64,000 nt of DNA from VXYL01 sp965116345 (GTDB lineage: Bacteria; Pseudomonadota; Gammaproteobacteria; Pseudomonadales; Azotimanducaceae). The stretch lies in assembly GCA_965116345.1 (NCBI GenBank), contig OZ220680.1, positions 1,922,001 through 1,986,000 of the forward strand. Reading direction: 5' to 3'. Below the pieces are notes generated by a model, which made no database searches, was not told the DNA's origin, and saw only the letters and a list, made by a program, of their open reading frames with translations. Positions 50,967 to 62,445 of this stretch are shown here, piece after piece. Numbering within the stretch: the first letter of the stretch is position 1; every line of letters begins with the position of its first letter. A program made the position numbers and the translations under genes.

Positions 50967-50988
50967 ACCGGGGGCTACCGCCCCCGGT
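50967..50988 (-). terminator. Terminator-like hairpin after the Arg-rich lipoprotein gene
   Basis: Nine-bp stem accgggggc/gcccccggt with a 4-base loop, touching the TAA stop at 50988-50990 on the minus strand. The T tract is weak (gcgttgttg). Confidence 0.55.
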
Positions 50989-53306
50989 TAGCGACGCTGT
51001 CGGTCGGAGCCGCGCAGGCGTGGACTCCTCGATTTCGGTTCCTCGGGAGGCGGCGGCGAGACACGCGGCTGTTCGACCTGGCGAGGCTCCGACCGGCGTG
51101 GCTTGGGGGCCGGCGCCGACGGCCGCGACCTCGACGGTCGCGGCGAAGTCTGTCGGGGCGGCTCCACCTGCCGAGGCCGCTCCACCTGCCGAGGCCTCTC
51201 CACCTGCCGGGGCGGGGCGGTGCGAGTCGTCTGCGCCCGGTTCTCGCGTTGAACTCGCGGTTGGCTCCGTTGCGGTGTCTGCCGTGGCGCGGCACGGGAC
51301 CGTGTCTCGGACTGGAACGCCCGAGCGCGCACGTTCGACGAGCGGACGTTCGCGCGGGCGTCTGGAGAACGGACCTCGGCGTTGGTCTGCGTCGGCGCTC
51401 GACGGGATTCGACCGTTCGCCGCGGCGCGGCCCTGGCCGGTTCGCGTTCCGTCGGCCGCTGGAATGCCCGCGTGCGGACGTTTGTACGGGCCTCGGCTTG
51501 CGAGGGAGTCGCCGCCCGCGCCGACCGGGAGCGTCGCTCGTTCGGCGTCTGTGTCCGTTGCACCCCGTGTGGTTCGCTGACTAGGCCGGGGGCCACAAAG
51601 CGCGGCTCGGATCGCTGCGCGGTGGTCTTCAGATCCTCCTGCCGGCCGGTCGAGCGGTGCGTCGTTGCGCGGTTCCCGGCCACCTGCGCCTCGTCGCGCT
51701 TTTCGAAGGTGCGCGCGCGGACAGTCCGTTCGGTTCGCGGCTCGGTACGCGGCGGGCTCGACACAACCGGGGATTCCGGTTCCCCGCGATCAGCCCGCCT
51801 CGACCGCTGCCGCGTCGGGGTGACGCGCGGCTCGGGTGTCGCAGCGTCGGAGACCGCAACACGGCGGAACGGATTCGGCCGCGTCGGCGGCGCGATTCGC
51901 GGCTCGCTCGCCCTGCGCTTAGCCTCGTCCCGCCGTTGCGATGCGCGCAGCCGGGGGTTCTTGGGCCGCGTCGTCGCGTCCACCCCGCGCCGGTCGTTGC
52001 GGTCCCGAGGCTCGGCGTCTTGGCGGCCCGCGAGGCGCTGGCGCAGGTGAACCGGATCGATGCGCCGTGTCTGCGCGATGCCCACCGCTTTCCCGGGTCG
52101 CTGGTCCGCGACCACGGTGTTGCGATCCTCTTGGCGCCGTCGCCCGCCGTCGTCTCGGCGACGGTCCGGTCGCTCGGCATCCCGGTCGCCACGTTGTCGG
52201 CGGCCGTCATCGTCCCGGCGACGGTCGCGGCGCTCGACATCGCGGTCACGGCGGTCTCGCCGACCATCATGACGGTCGCGGTCGGACCCGTGACGGCGAT
52301 CGGATCGATGCCTGTGGTCGTCACGCGAGCCGCCGTGGGAACGGTGGTGGTGTCGATGACGATAGCTCAGGTCGTAGTAGCGCCAGTCCCAGGTTCCCGC
52401 GAAGTAGCGGTAGTTCCATCCGTAGTGATTGCGGAAGACGTAGTGATTCGCGGGTTCGTAGATCCACACGGGGCTGTAGCTTCTGACCACCCGGGGCCGG
52501 TTGTCGACGTAGTACACGTTGCGGGTTCGATAGACGGGTCGTTCGACGGTCTCCACGGCATCGATCGTGACATGCACGGCCGGTTCCGCCGCAGCCGCGT
52601 CGACCACTTCGATGGACGTCACCACTTCCCCTGCATCGACCGCCTCGTCGGAAACCGGGTCGACCGGGGCCAGCGCAACCTCCCGGACCGTCGCCGATGC
52701 CGTGGGCACGACCCCGGGGCGCGGCTCGAGGACCGCGACCAGCAGGTTGAGGTCCACGGCCCCGGTGAAATCGACCACCCAGGCGGTACCCTCGTCGGAA
52801 TCGGCAACCGCCGGGATGCGCACCTCGTACCAGGTCTCGTCCGCCCCCGAAGGAATGCCCACGGCACCGGACTGCCAGGCGTCCACCATCAACTCGGCGC
52901 TGCCGCCGTTGCCCGACCGTGCGATCAGCACGACTTCGTGCAGGTGGAAGTCGGCGGCTCGGAACGCCGTCCGCTCGTCGATCAGTTCGCCGACCGCCAG
53001 GTCTTCGCCGTCGGCGATGAGCAGGTCGTCGACGGGAATCTCGACGCTGATCAGATAGGGGTCGTCTTCCGGCTCCAGTGGGGCCTCGGATTCAACTGCG
53101 ATGTCGTCCGGCGCGTCTGGCTTGGCCGGCGCCGCCGGTTGCACTACTACTTCCAGCGAGTCCGGCTCGGGCGCGACGGTCTCCGATGCTACGGTTACGG
53201 TTTCCACGTCGGTTTCCCGCGCATCTTCGTAACCGGCGCATCCCGCCAGCCACCCCAACCACGACAGTGCGAGTAGCCAAGTACCTGCAGAGATCACACG
53301 GTTCAT
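50988..53306 (-). CDS. Giant Arg-rich lipoprotein of unknown function
   Basis: 772 residues from ATG 53306. Signal peptide with a lipobox: MNRVISAGTWLLALSWLGWL then AGC at about residues 21-23. Residues 24-100 are acidic and Pro-rich. A beta-rich domain follows to about 260 (FHLHEVVLIARSGNGGSAEL), then an aromatic patch (YRTRNVYYVDNRPRVVRSYS, YVFRNHYGWNYRYFAGTWDW). After that comes a very basic low-complexity part of over 400 residues: a His/Arg/Asp block (HRHRHHHRSHGGSRDDHRHR), Arg-Asp repeats, and short repeats of NVR(A/T)RAFQ and RQVERPRQVE. The frame is uninterrupted and codon use keeps third-position GC, so it is a real gene. It may bind nucleic acid, LPS or another polyanion at the envelope; that is inference. 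Confidence 0.75.
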   Translation of the reverse strand: MNRVISAGTWLLALSWLGWLAGCAGYEDARETDVETVTVASETVAPEPDSLEVVVQPAAPAKPDAPDDIAVESEAPLEPEDDPYLISVEIPVDDLLIADGEDLAVGELIDERTAFRAADFHLHEVVLIARSGNGGSAELMVDAWQSGAVGIPSGADETWYEVRIPAVADSDEGTAWVVDFTGAVDLNLLVAVLEPRPGVVPTASATVREVALAPVDPVSDEAVDAGEVVTSIEVVDAAAAEPAVHVTIDAVETVERPVYRTRNVYYVDNRPRVVRSYSPVWIYEPANHYVFRNHYGWNYRYFAGTWDWRYYDLSYRHRHHHRSHGGSRDDHRHRSDRRHGSDRDRHDGRRDRRDRDVERRDRRRDDDGRRQRGDRDAERPDRRRDDGGRRRQEDRNTVVADQRPGKAVGIAQTRRIDPVHLRQRLAGRQDAEPRDRNDRRGVDATTRPKNPRLRASQRRDEAKRRASEPRIAPPTRPNPFRRVAVSDAATPEPRVTPTRQRSRRADRGEPESPVVSSPPRTEPRTERTVRARTFEKRDEAQVAGNRATTHRSTGRQEDLKTTAQRSEPRFVAPGLVSEPHGVQRTQTPNERRSRSARAATPSQAEARTNVRTRAFQRPTEREPARAAPRRTVESRRAPTQTNAEVRSPDARANVRSSNVRARAFQSETRSRAAPRQTPQRSQPRVQRENRAQTTRTAPPRQVERPRQVERPRQVEPPRQTSPRPSRSRPSAPAPKPRRSEPRQVEQPRVSPPPPEEPKSRSPRLRGSDRQRR

Positions 53307-53442
53307 TTCGACCCCTCCGATGTCCTATGCCCGGCAGCATAGGGGGACTTTAGTGAACGGAAGCTGAACGCGGTGCGCGCGGTTTGAAGCCGATGAACCT
53401 ATGCCCTATGGTGCGCCAACCCAACTCACTACCCCCCTTGGT

Positions 53443-55122
53443 ATGAGCACGATCCGATTCTCGATCCATGCACTGCTCGTGTGCGGCGCCCTCACGTCCA
53501 ACGCCGGGGAAGCCCGCGGCGAGGGCGGCGCCGTGGCGTCCCGCTCGGCACTCGCAACGGAGGTCGGCGTGGACGTGCTGCGCGATGGCGGCAATGCCGT
53601 CGATGCCGCCGTCGCGGTGGGTTTCGCCTTGGCGGTCACCCATCCCTCGGCGGGCAACCTCGGTGGCGGCGGCTTCATGGTGATCCGCCTCGCGAACGGC
53701 GACATCGTCGCCAACGACCACCGCGAGAAAGCTCCGGCCCTCGCCCATCGCGACATGTTCCTGGACAACGAAGGCAACGTCGTGCCGGGCCTGTCCACGG
53801 CGTCGCACCTCGCCGTCGGCGTACCCGGCACCGTCGACGGCCTGCTCACCGTTCTGGAGCGCCACGGCACCTACTCCCCACAGGCGGCCATCGAGCCTGC
53901 GCTGCACTTGGCGAAGGAGGGTTTCGCGCTGCCTGCCGACATCGCCGCGCAGTTCGCCGGCCACACGGAGTCCTTCGCACCGTACCCCGCGAGCCGCGCC
54001 AAGTTCGCCCGAGCCGACGGCAGTGCGTATGCGGCTGGCGACGTATTCCGACAACCCGACCTGGCCGCAGCGCTGCAACGGATCGTCGAGCGCGGCCGCG
54101 CGGGTTTCTACGAGGGACCCACGGCGGACCTGCTGGTCGCCGAGATGGCCCGCGGCGGCGGCCTGATCAGCCATGCCGATCTCGCCAACTACCGATCCGC
54201 CTGGCGCGAACCGGTGCGCGGCACCTATCGGGGATACGACATCGTGTCGATGCCGCCTCCCTCGTCCGGCGGCGCCCTGGTGGTGCAGCTGCTGAACATG
54301 CTCGAGCCTCACGACGTCCGCTCGATGGGTCACGGCAGCGCGGCGGCGACGCACCTCATGATCGAAGCCGAGCGGCGGGCCTACGCCGACCGGGCAGAGC
54401 ATCTCGGCGACACGGACTTCTACGACGTGCCGATGGCCATGCTCGTGGACAAGGACTACGCTCGCCGCCGGTTCGCCGACTTCGATCCCGGCGCTGCGTC
54501 CAGGTCGTCCGCAATCGGTGCCGGCACGTGGCCGGAAGAGAGTCCCGAGACCACCCACGTCTCGGTCATGGACGCTGCCGGCAACGCCGTGGCGTACACC
54601 ACCACGCTGAACCTCGGCTACGGCTCCAAGATCGTCGTGACCGGGGCCGGCTTCCTGTTGAACAACGAGATGGACGACTTCTCCAGCAAGCCGAACACGC
54701 CCAACTCCTTCGGCCTGATCGGCGGCGACGCCAACGCCATCGAACCGGGCAAGCGCATGCTGAGCTCCATGTCGCCGACCCTCGTTCTCCAAGACGGCGA
54801 ACCGGTCCTGGTCACCGGTTCCCCGGGCGGCAGCACGATCATCACCACGGTGCTGCAGGTGGTGGTCAACGTCATCGACCACGGCATGGACGTCGCCGAG
54901 GCCGTCGCCGCGCCTCGCTTCCATCACCAGTGGCTGCCCAACCGCATCCGCTACGAACCGGGTGCGCTGCCACCCCAGACCCTCGCGACCCTGCGTACGA
55001 TGGGCCACGTTGGTCTCGGCGAAACGCGCGGCATCGGCGATGCCAATTCGGTGATGCGCGTCGGCGATGAACTCGTTGCCGCCTCGGACCCGCGCAACGC
55101 GGGCGGCGCGGGCGGCTTCTGA
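53443..55122 (+). CDS. ggt: Gamma-glutamyltransferase
   Basis: 559 residues from ATG 53443, giving a signal peptide (MSTIRFSIHALLVCGALTSN); ATG 53401 is also in frame. Ntn-hydrolase: the self-cleavage/catalytic Thr is in SPETTHVSVMDAAGNAVAYT at about residue 365. Large-subunit blocks include GGNAVDAAVAVGFALAVTHP, GNLGGGGFMVIR and SMPPPSSGGALVVQLLNMLE; the small subunit has NNEMDDFSSKPNTPNSFGLI and SSMSPTLVLQDGEPVLVTGS. Cleaves gamma-glutamyl bonds of glutathione in the periplasm. Divergent from the Arg-rich lipoprotein gene, 136 bases apart. Confidence 0.95.
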   Translation: MSTIRFSIHALLVCGALTSNAGEARGEGGAVASRSALATEVGVDVLRDGGNAVDAAVAVGFALAVTHPSAGNLGGGGFMVIRLANGDIVANDHREKAPALAHRDMFLDNEGNVVPGLSTASHLAVGVPGTVDGLLTVLERHGTYSPQAAIEPALHLAKEGFALPADIAAQFAGHTESFAPYPASRAKFARADGSAYAAGDVFRQPDLAAALQRIVERGRAGFYEGPTADLLVAEMARGGGLISHADLANYRSAWREPVRGTYRGYDIVSMPPPSSGGALVVQLLNMLEPHDVRSMGHGSAAATHLMIEAERRAYADRAEHLGDTDFYDVPMAMLVDKDYARRRFADFDPGAASRSSAIGAGTWPEESPETTHVSVMDAAGNAVAYTTTLNLGYGSKIVVTGAGFLLNNEMDDFSSKPNTPNSFGLIGGDANAIEPGKRMLSSMSPTLVLQDGEPVLVTGSPGGSTIITTVLQVVVNVIDHGMDVAEAVAAPRFHHQWLPNRIRYEPGALPPQTLATLRTMGHVGLGETRGIGDANSVMRVGDELVAASDPRNAGGAGGF

Positions 55123-55193
55123 CAACCCGCCGTTTTTCTTGCCGCGTGGGGCGGACGCGGTGGATTTCAAGCCCTTTGAAATCGATTTTGGGG

Positions 55194-55238
55194 CCTTATT
55201 TCGGGGTCATCGGAACAAGCAACCACCGAAATAAGGAG
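55194..55238 (+). promoter_or_regulatory. Putative RNA thermometer in the hsp20 leader
   Basis: Perfect 11-bp inverted repeat ccttatttcgg (55194-55204) and ccgaaataagg (55226-55236). The right arm contains the first four bases of the Shine-Dalgarno aaggag (55233-55238), so folding would hide the ribosome site. The A/U-rich centre of the stem could melt on heating. A second palindrome, atttcaa-gccc-tttgaaat, is about 15 bases upstream. Confidence 0.6.
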
Positions 55239-55245
55239 TGTGGAA

Positions 55246-55677
55246 ATGAACGGTTTGAACGGATTGAGCGTCGCACGCTGGAACCCCCTACGCGAACTCG
55301 ACCAGGTCTTCGACTACCTCATGCCGGAGACGACGGTGAACGGCCACGACTGGCGCCCGCTCGTGGACATCCGCGAGACCGACGACGGCTATCGCCTCGA
55401 CCTCGAGCTGCCCGCCGTCAAGCCCGAGGACCTGAGCGTCACCCTGCACGATGGTGTGCTGCGCGTGGCCGGCGAGCGCCAAGCGAGCAACGAGGACGAC
55501 TCGAGCCGAGTGCATCGCAGCGAACGCTACTTCGGCAAGTTCGAACGCAGCTTCCGTCTGCCGAAGGACGTCGACGTCGACGCCATCAAGGCCACAGCCA
55601 AGGACGGGATCGTGTCCATCGCCGTCGGCAAGAGCGAGAAGGCTTCGCCGCGGGCGATCGAAGTCCGGGCGGCCTGA
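55246..55677 (+). CDS. Hsp20/alpha-crystallin small heat-shock protein
   Basis: 143 residues from ATG 55246, 7 bases after AAGGAG; a GTG at 55240 is in frame. Short N-terminal arm (NGLSVARWNPLRELDQVFDY), then the alpha-crystallin domain from about residue 40: WRPLVDIRETDDGYRLDLEL, PGVKPEDL-like PAVKPEDLSVTLHDGVLRVA, GERQASNEDDSSRVHRSERY and FGKFERSFRLPKDVDVDAIK, closing with AKDGIVSIAVGKSEKASPRA. ATP-independent holdase. A C-terminal I/V-x-I/V motif fits AIEVRAA. Expression is probably controlled by the leader hairpin. Confidence 0.95.
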   Translation: MNGLNGLSVARWNPLRELDQVFDYLMPETTVNGHDWRPLVDIRETDDGYRLDLELPAVKPEDLSVTLHDGVLRVAGERQASNEDDSSRVHRSERYFGKFERSFRLPKDVDVDAIKATAKDGIVSIAVGKSEKASPRAIEVRAA

Positions 55678-55710
55678 CTGCGCGAGCGCCCTTCGGGCGC
55701 GTCGATCAAG

Positions 55711-55740
55711 CGTCCGGTACGTCGACAGTACCGGGCGTTT
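55711..55740 (+). terminator. Probable terminator of hsp20
   Basis: Ten-pair stem cgtccggtac/gtaccgggcg (one G-U pair), 7-base loop, followed by ttt. A smaller hairpin, gcgccc-ttc-gggcgc, precedes it at 55686-55700. Confidence 0.55.
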
Positions 55741-55755
55741 GACCGGCCGGTCGAC

Positions 55756-55912
55756 TAGGGAAGGTCTGACTAAGACCTTCCCTAGCGCGGCACAGGGATG
55801 TGCCGCCAAATTCAAGGACGCAAGGAGTTGAATTTGCACTCAAAAAAAGACCGCGTTCTTGCTCTTGCGCTTCTGATCAAGCCAGGGATGGCTTGATCAG
55901 AGCATTCCTAGC
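55756..55912 (+). repeat. Multi-hairpin intergenic repeat, copy D
   Basis: Full-length copy between hsp20 and the convergent DUF5362 gene. All five stems are intact; the last is a perfect 12-bp stem, ctgatcaagcca-ggga-tggcttgatcag. The fourth hairpin has several substitutions relative to copies A and C (for example ctcaaaaaaa against cgcaaaaaaa and gctcttgcg against gtttttgcg), so this copy has drifted most. Confidence 0.92.
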
Positions 55913-55927
55913 CACGTTGGGCGGGCG

Positions 55928-56266
55928 CTATGACCCGAATTCGGCGAGCCCGCCGAGTATTCCCACCAATGCCCCGACGGCAACGAGGATCAACGACACC
56001 AGGACCACGACGCCGTTGACTATGAAGTAGGTCTTGAGCTTCTGCAGTGACTCCATGAAAGACAACGCGCCACCGCCCTCGTAGGCATGTTCGATTCGGC
56101 TTGACGCCTGGAACAACAGGACGCCGAGCCAGATGGGGAGCCAAGCGAACAACAGACCGATGATCGTGATGGCGTAGATGGCGCCCACCACGATCATCAT
56201 CACGCCGAGGAACCGGATCCATCCCTTCGCCTGGAAGAGCGGAAGGGCGACATCTTTCATTTCCAT
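55928..56266 (-). CDS. DUF5362-type small membrane protein
   Basis: 112 residues from ATG 56266 (AAGGAG 6 bases upstream): MEMKDVALPLFQAKGWIRFL. Three or four hydrophobic segments are visible: FLGVMMIVVGAIYAITIIGL, LLFAWLPIWLGVLLFQAS and YFIVNGVVVLVSLILVAVGA, then LVGILGGL. The short linker SRIEHAYEGGGALSFMESLQ lies between the hydrophobic pairs and should be exposed. The pattern fits DUF5362 (family name from memory). Function unknown. Divergent from acnA, with repeat copy D 15 bases past its stop. Confidence 0.7.
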   Translation of the reverse strand: MEMKDVALPLFQAKGWIRFLGVMMIVVGAIYAITIIGLLFAWLPIWLGVLLFQASSRIEHAYEGGGALSFMESLQKLKTYFIVNGVVVLVSLILVAVGALVGILGGLAEFGS

Positions 56267-56382
56267 GGACACTCCTTGGGCGAGGGTTGGCGCTAGAAGA
56301 GCGCTAGAAGTTAGCACGCACCGACGCGGCAAGGCTTGCGTGTAAGATACGCACCCCCTCGCGACCGGCCCTTGGTTTCTCA

Positions 56383-59079
<2,697 letters not shown>

Positions 59080-59098
59080 CGGGCAACCGCGAGGCGCC

Positions 59099-59830
59099 GT
59101 GCCAACGAAGGACCAAACGGTACTGGTCGTCGGTGCGACCTCGGACATCGGTGCGGCCATCACACGCCGATTCGCCGACGAAGGCTGTGCACTGCAGCTC
59201 GCCGGTCGGAACGCCAGCCGACTCGATGCCGTGGCGGCCGAACTGAATGAAGCCGGCACCGGCAATGTGAGTACCCACTTCTGCGATGTCCTAGACCCCG
59301 AAGGGGGCAGCACCTTCATCGACGAACTCGATTCCCTCCCGGACATTGCCGTCTGTGTGGTCGGGCTGTACGGTAAGCCGTTGACCGGCGAGGAAGCCCG
59401 CTCCGTCATGGCGACCAACTACGTCGGTCCAGCGCTCCTGCTCGGCTCGATCGCCGCACGCTTCGAGAGCCGCGGTCACGGTGCCATCGTCGGCATCAGC
59501 TCGGTCTCCGGCGAGCGCGGACGGGCACACAACGCCGTCTACGGTTCCGCCAAGGCGGGGTTCACCGCGCTGCTATCCGGGCTGCGCAACCGGTTGCACA
59601 CCGCCGGGGTCCAGGTCGTCACCGTCAAGGCCGGCTACGTCCGCACCCGCAAGTCCGAAGGACTGGTACGGCCCGGGGTCTTGACTGCCTCGCCCGAGGA
59701 CGTCGCCCAGACCGTGTTCCGGGCGATCAAGAACCGCCGGGATGTGGTCTACGTTCCCCGCATCTGGCGGCTACTCATGTGGGTCGTGCGGACGATTCCC
59801 GAGCGTTGGTTCAAGCGGCTCGATCTCTAA
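59099..59830 (+). CDS. Short-chain dehydrogenase/reductase
   Basis: 243 residues from GTG 59099 (MPTKDQTVLVVGATSDIGAA). Rossmann motif GATSDIG (TGxxxGxG variant), NNAG-equivalent VGLYGKPLTGEEARSVMATN, catalytic Ser in VGISSVSGERGRA and the Tyr-x-x-x-Lys in AVYGSAKAGFTALL. The basic, hydrophobic C-terminus (PRIWRLLMWVVRTIPERWFK) resembles SDRs related to DprE2-like sugar-lipid reductases and may touch the membrane. Substrate unknown. Probably co-transcribed with acnA. Confidence 0.87.
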   Translation: MPTKDQTVLVVGATSDIGAAITRRFADEGCALQLAGRNASRLDAVAAELNEAGTGNVSTHFCDVLDPEGGSTFIDELDSLPDIAVCVVGLYGKPLTGEEARSVMATNYVGPALLLGSIAARFESRGHGAIVGISSVSGERGRAHNAVYGSAKAGFTALLSGLRNRLHTAGVQVVTVKAGYVRTRKSEGLVRPGVLTASPEDVAQTVFRAIKNRRDVVYVPRIWRLLMWVVRTIPERWFKRLDL

Positions 59831-59835
59831 CCCAG

Positions 59836-60165
59836 GGTTCCGCGCCCCATAGACGATCCGGCCTTCCGCATTCCACTCGGTCTCCGCGATTCTCGCATGA
59901 AGTGTCTCCGCCGGAATTGCGCGCAGACTATCCAGGTCGGGCACACCCAACACCTGCGCCATGGTCTTGCCGACGGCGGCCGGAGCGACCCGCCGGCGTG
60001 TCCTCCACGAACTGCGGATGGCCCGCGAAGCAACCGCCCGAATTCGAGGGCCTCGCGTGGCGCCGTCCACGGTTCGAGCGGCTGCGGTTCCCGCCAGCGC
60101 AGATCGCCCACCGGCGGCGCCGCATAGGGAATGCCGCGGAACACCCGCATTCCGTCCACGGGGCG
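59836..60165 (-). pseudogene. Carboxylesterase type B, decayed remnant
   Basis: The minus strand at 60159 reads DGMRVFRGIPYAAPPVGDLR then WREPQPLEPWTAPREALEFG, the N-terminal signature of type B carboxylesterases. After about 55 codons the frame changes and continues GKTMAQVLGVPDLDSLRAIP then AETLHARIAETEWNAEGRIV, a piece that lies 200 or more residues further on in intact enzymes. The oxyanion and catalytic Ser parts are missing. The remaining 60166-60417 holds no gene; aataacggggacatttc at about 60210 resembles transposon-end debris. Confidence 0.75.
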
Positions 60166-60417
60166 CCGCGCACTGCGGCCGTTCGAATCGAGGCCAATGC
60201 ACTGAAATCAATAACGGGGACATTTCTACTTTGCGTTGACAAACCGAGGAGGAGGTGGCGAGAAACCCGCAATACCGGTAAGTTGGCAACCTTGCGCGCG
60301 CAGCAGACAGGGTGAGGGCCGGCGCGCGGGAGCCTCTCGCACAGAGGCATGCACTACCAGCGAAGAATCGAGTCCTCGGACGGCTAGCCGCGCGACCTTC
60401 TAGGGGGGAGGGAGTCC

Positions 60418-62445
60418 ATGGTCGAGGCCGGCAAGCTTGTTGTCGACATAGTCATCCGATTCTCGGACCTGCTGCGCGAAGAACACACGCCGGGGCTCGT
60501 GTCGGCGGCGTTGTTGGCGTTGCTCATCGTCGTCGTCGTCCACTACGGCTTCAAGACCTGGCGCCGGTGCCGTGCTCTCGGGGCGTTGAAGAACGTGGTT
60601 GCGGATACTCCTCCAGAGCCGGAGAGCGACCCCTTCGCGGGTGTGAACCGTAAGATCCAGGGGTGGGCCAAGCGTCGGGATTCCTCCCCGAAGAGGTCTG
60701 TGGCCACCGCCTGGGACGAATACCGCGAGACGCTGGTGTGGCACCAGGAAGAGGGTCAGTCGATTCTCCGCAACTCGGTACGCCCCTCGCAGTTCTTCAA
60801 TCCCGAGGATCTGCACTTCGGCGTCGGTTTCTGGCGCGTCGTGCCAGGTCTGTTCGTTACCGTTGGCCTCTTCCTGACTTTCCTCGGTCTGATTTCGGCC
60901 CTGCACGCCATGAACACGGAGGAAGGGGTATCGGAGGAGGCGATGGCGAATCTGCTCACGGTCGCCTCGGCCAAGTTCATCATGTCGCTTACCGGACTAG
61001 CTTGCTCGATCATCTTCACTGCGGTGCTGCGGTTCGGCACGGGTCGCGTGGAGAGAGCCATCCACCGCGTCAACCGGGAGCTCGAGGACCGGCTCAGCTT
61101 CCTAAGTCTCGAGGGACTCGCCGTGGAACAGCTCGCCGCGACGCAGGAACAGCGGGAGCACTTTCGAAGCATCGGCATGGAACTGGTCGAGGAACTCGGC
61201 CGCCCGCTACGCGAAGATCTGCCGAAGTCGATCTCCGAGTCGATAGGCAACGCGGTGTCGCCGCTGATCGCGCAAGTGAGTGAACTGGGCACGACAAGCG
61301 TCGGTGAGATGGTCGGCGATCTGTCCGAGCGAATCACCACGGACGTCGGCGGCGCGTTGCAGCAAGCCGGTGCGCAACTCGGTAGCGCCGGTGACCGGCT
61401 TGGCGCGTTGGTGGACCGCATTGACGGCAGTTCCAACCGGATGGGCTCGGAGATGGAGAACGCGGGCGAACGTCTGACCGCCGCCATAGACGAACTGCGC
61501 GCCACCATGACGGACGGAGCGTCGGCAACTAGCGGTGCATTCAGCGACGGGGTCGAGTCCATTCTGGGCGCGATGCGAACCACTCTCGAAGGCATCCGCG
61601 CCAACACCGCCGACGGCGCGCGGGCGATGACGGACGCGGCGGGAGAGATGCGCGGGGCGGCAGAACGGTTCCGCGAGGAAATCACCAACGCGGCGGAAGA
61701 AGGTGCCGCGGCTGCCCGCGAGCGAATGGCGACGAGCGGCGGCGACGTGGCCACGGTCATCGGGGGTGCCGGCGAACAGGTTCGCAGTGCCATCGAAGAT
61801 ACCGGGCGCGAAATCGCCGCCGTTACCGGCGCAGTTAGCGCCAAGGCGGCACAAGACCTGCTCGGGCCCATGGACGAGATCACCGGGCACATGGAAGAGA
61901 TGGTCAAGGCCCTTGCCAACGGCGGGGCCGAGATGCGTCGGGCTTCCGCCGGCGTGAAGGACGGCGCCAACGCGACCGCCGACGCGTCAGCGAACTTCCG
62001 CGGCGCGGCGCGGGAGTTGGCGGCGGCCGGCAACGAAGTGAAACCCGCCGTCGAGCGGTTGGATAACGCCACGCAGAACCTCGTGCAAAGCACGCGTCAA
62101 ATCGGCGATAACGCACGCCAGAGTACGGCCAGCGCCAAGCAGGTGCTGGAAGCGGCGCAGGCGGCGCTCGGCAGCGAGAGGCAGGCGATCAGCGCCACGC
62201 TGGAGGGTCTCCGGCAGGTGCTCGAGGGGACCCGAGGCCAAGGCGACCGGCTCGACGACATCGATCAGAAACTCGGTCGCGCCTTCGAGGATTACCGTAC
62301 GCAAGTGGAGGCGGCCGTCAATAGGTTGCAGGATCACGTCCGGGAGATGCAGGCGAAGGTGACGCCGGCGCTCGACACGATGCGCGAAGTCGTCGATCAG
62401 GCCGAGCGGTTCATTCCCGAACAGGGTGGGCGGGGTCGGCGCTGA
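60418..62445 (+). CDS. zorA: Zorya anti-phage defence protein ZorA (MotA/ExbB-like stator)
   Basis: 675 residues from ATG 60418 (GGAGGG 8 bases upstream). One early membrane span (LVSAALLALLIVVVVHYGF), then a MotA/TolQ/ExbB-type core: FGVGFWRVVPGLFVTVGLFL, TFLGLISALHAMNTEEGVSE and LTVASAKFIMSLTGLACSII. From about residue 230 to the end it is a long helical, coiled-coil tail rich in Ala, Glu and Arg with heptad-like repeats (MGSEMENAGERLTAAIDELR; AAAARERMATSGGDVATVIG). A tail of this length after a stator core is the mark of ZorA rather than flagellar MotA. ZorA5B2 stators are thought to sense phage entry and signal through this tail. Confidence 0.9.
   Translation: MVEAGKLVVDIVIRFSDLLREEHTPGLVSAALLALLIVVVVHYGFKTWRRCRALGALKNVVADTPPEPESDPFAGVNRKIQGWAKRRDSSPKRSVATAWDEYRETLVWHQEEGQSILRNSVRPSQFFNPEDLHFGVGFWRVVPGLFVTVGLFLTFLGLISALHAMNTEEGVSEEAMANLLTVASAKFIMSLTGLACSIIFTAVLRFGTGRVERAIHRVNRELEDRLSFLSLEGLAVEQLAATQEQREHFRSIGMELVEELGRPLREDLPKSISESIGNAVSPLIAQVSELGTTSVGEMVGDLSERITTDVGGALQQAGAQLGSAGDRLGALVDRIDGSSNRMGSEMENAGERLTAAIDELRATMTDGASATSGAFSDGVESILGAMRTTLEGIRANTADGARAMTDAAGEMRGAAERFREEITNAAEEGAAAARERMATSGGDVATVIGGAGEQVRSAIEDTGREIAAVTGAVSAKAAQDLLGPMDEITGHMEEMVKALANGGAEMRRASAGVKDGANATADASANFRGAARELAAAGNEVKPAVERLDNATQNLVQSTRQIGDNARQSTASAKQVLEAAQAALGSERQAISATLEGLRQVLEGTRGQGDRLDDIDQKLGRAFEDYRTQVEAAVNRLQDHVREMQAKVTPALDTMREVVDQAERFIPEQGGRGRR

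Noticed and set aside
60200..60235. Terminal repeat of a specific IS family (aataacggggacatttc...)
   Set aside because: It resembles sequence seen at transposon ends, but there is no partner repeat or transposase frame nearby, so I do not name an element.
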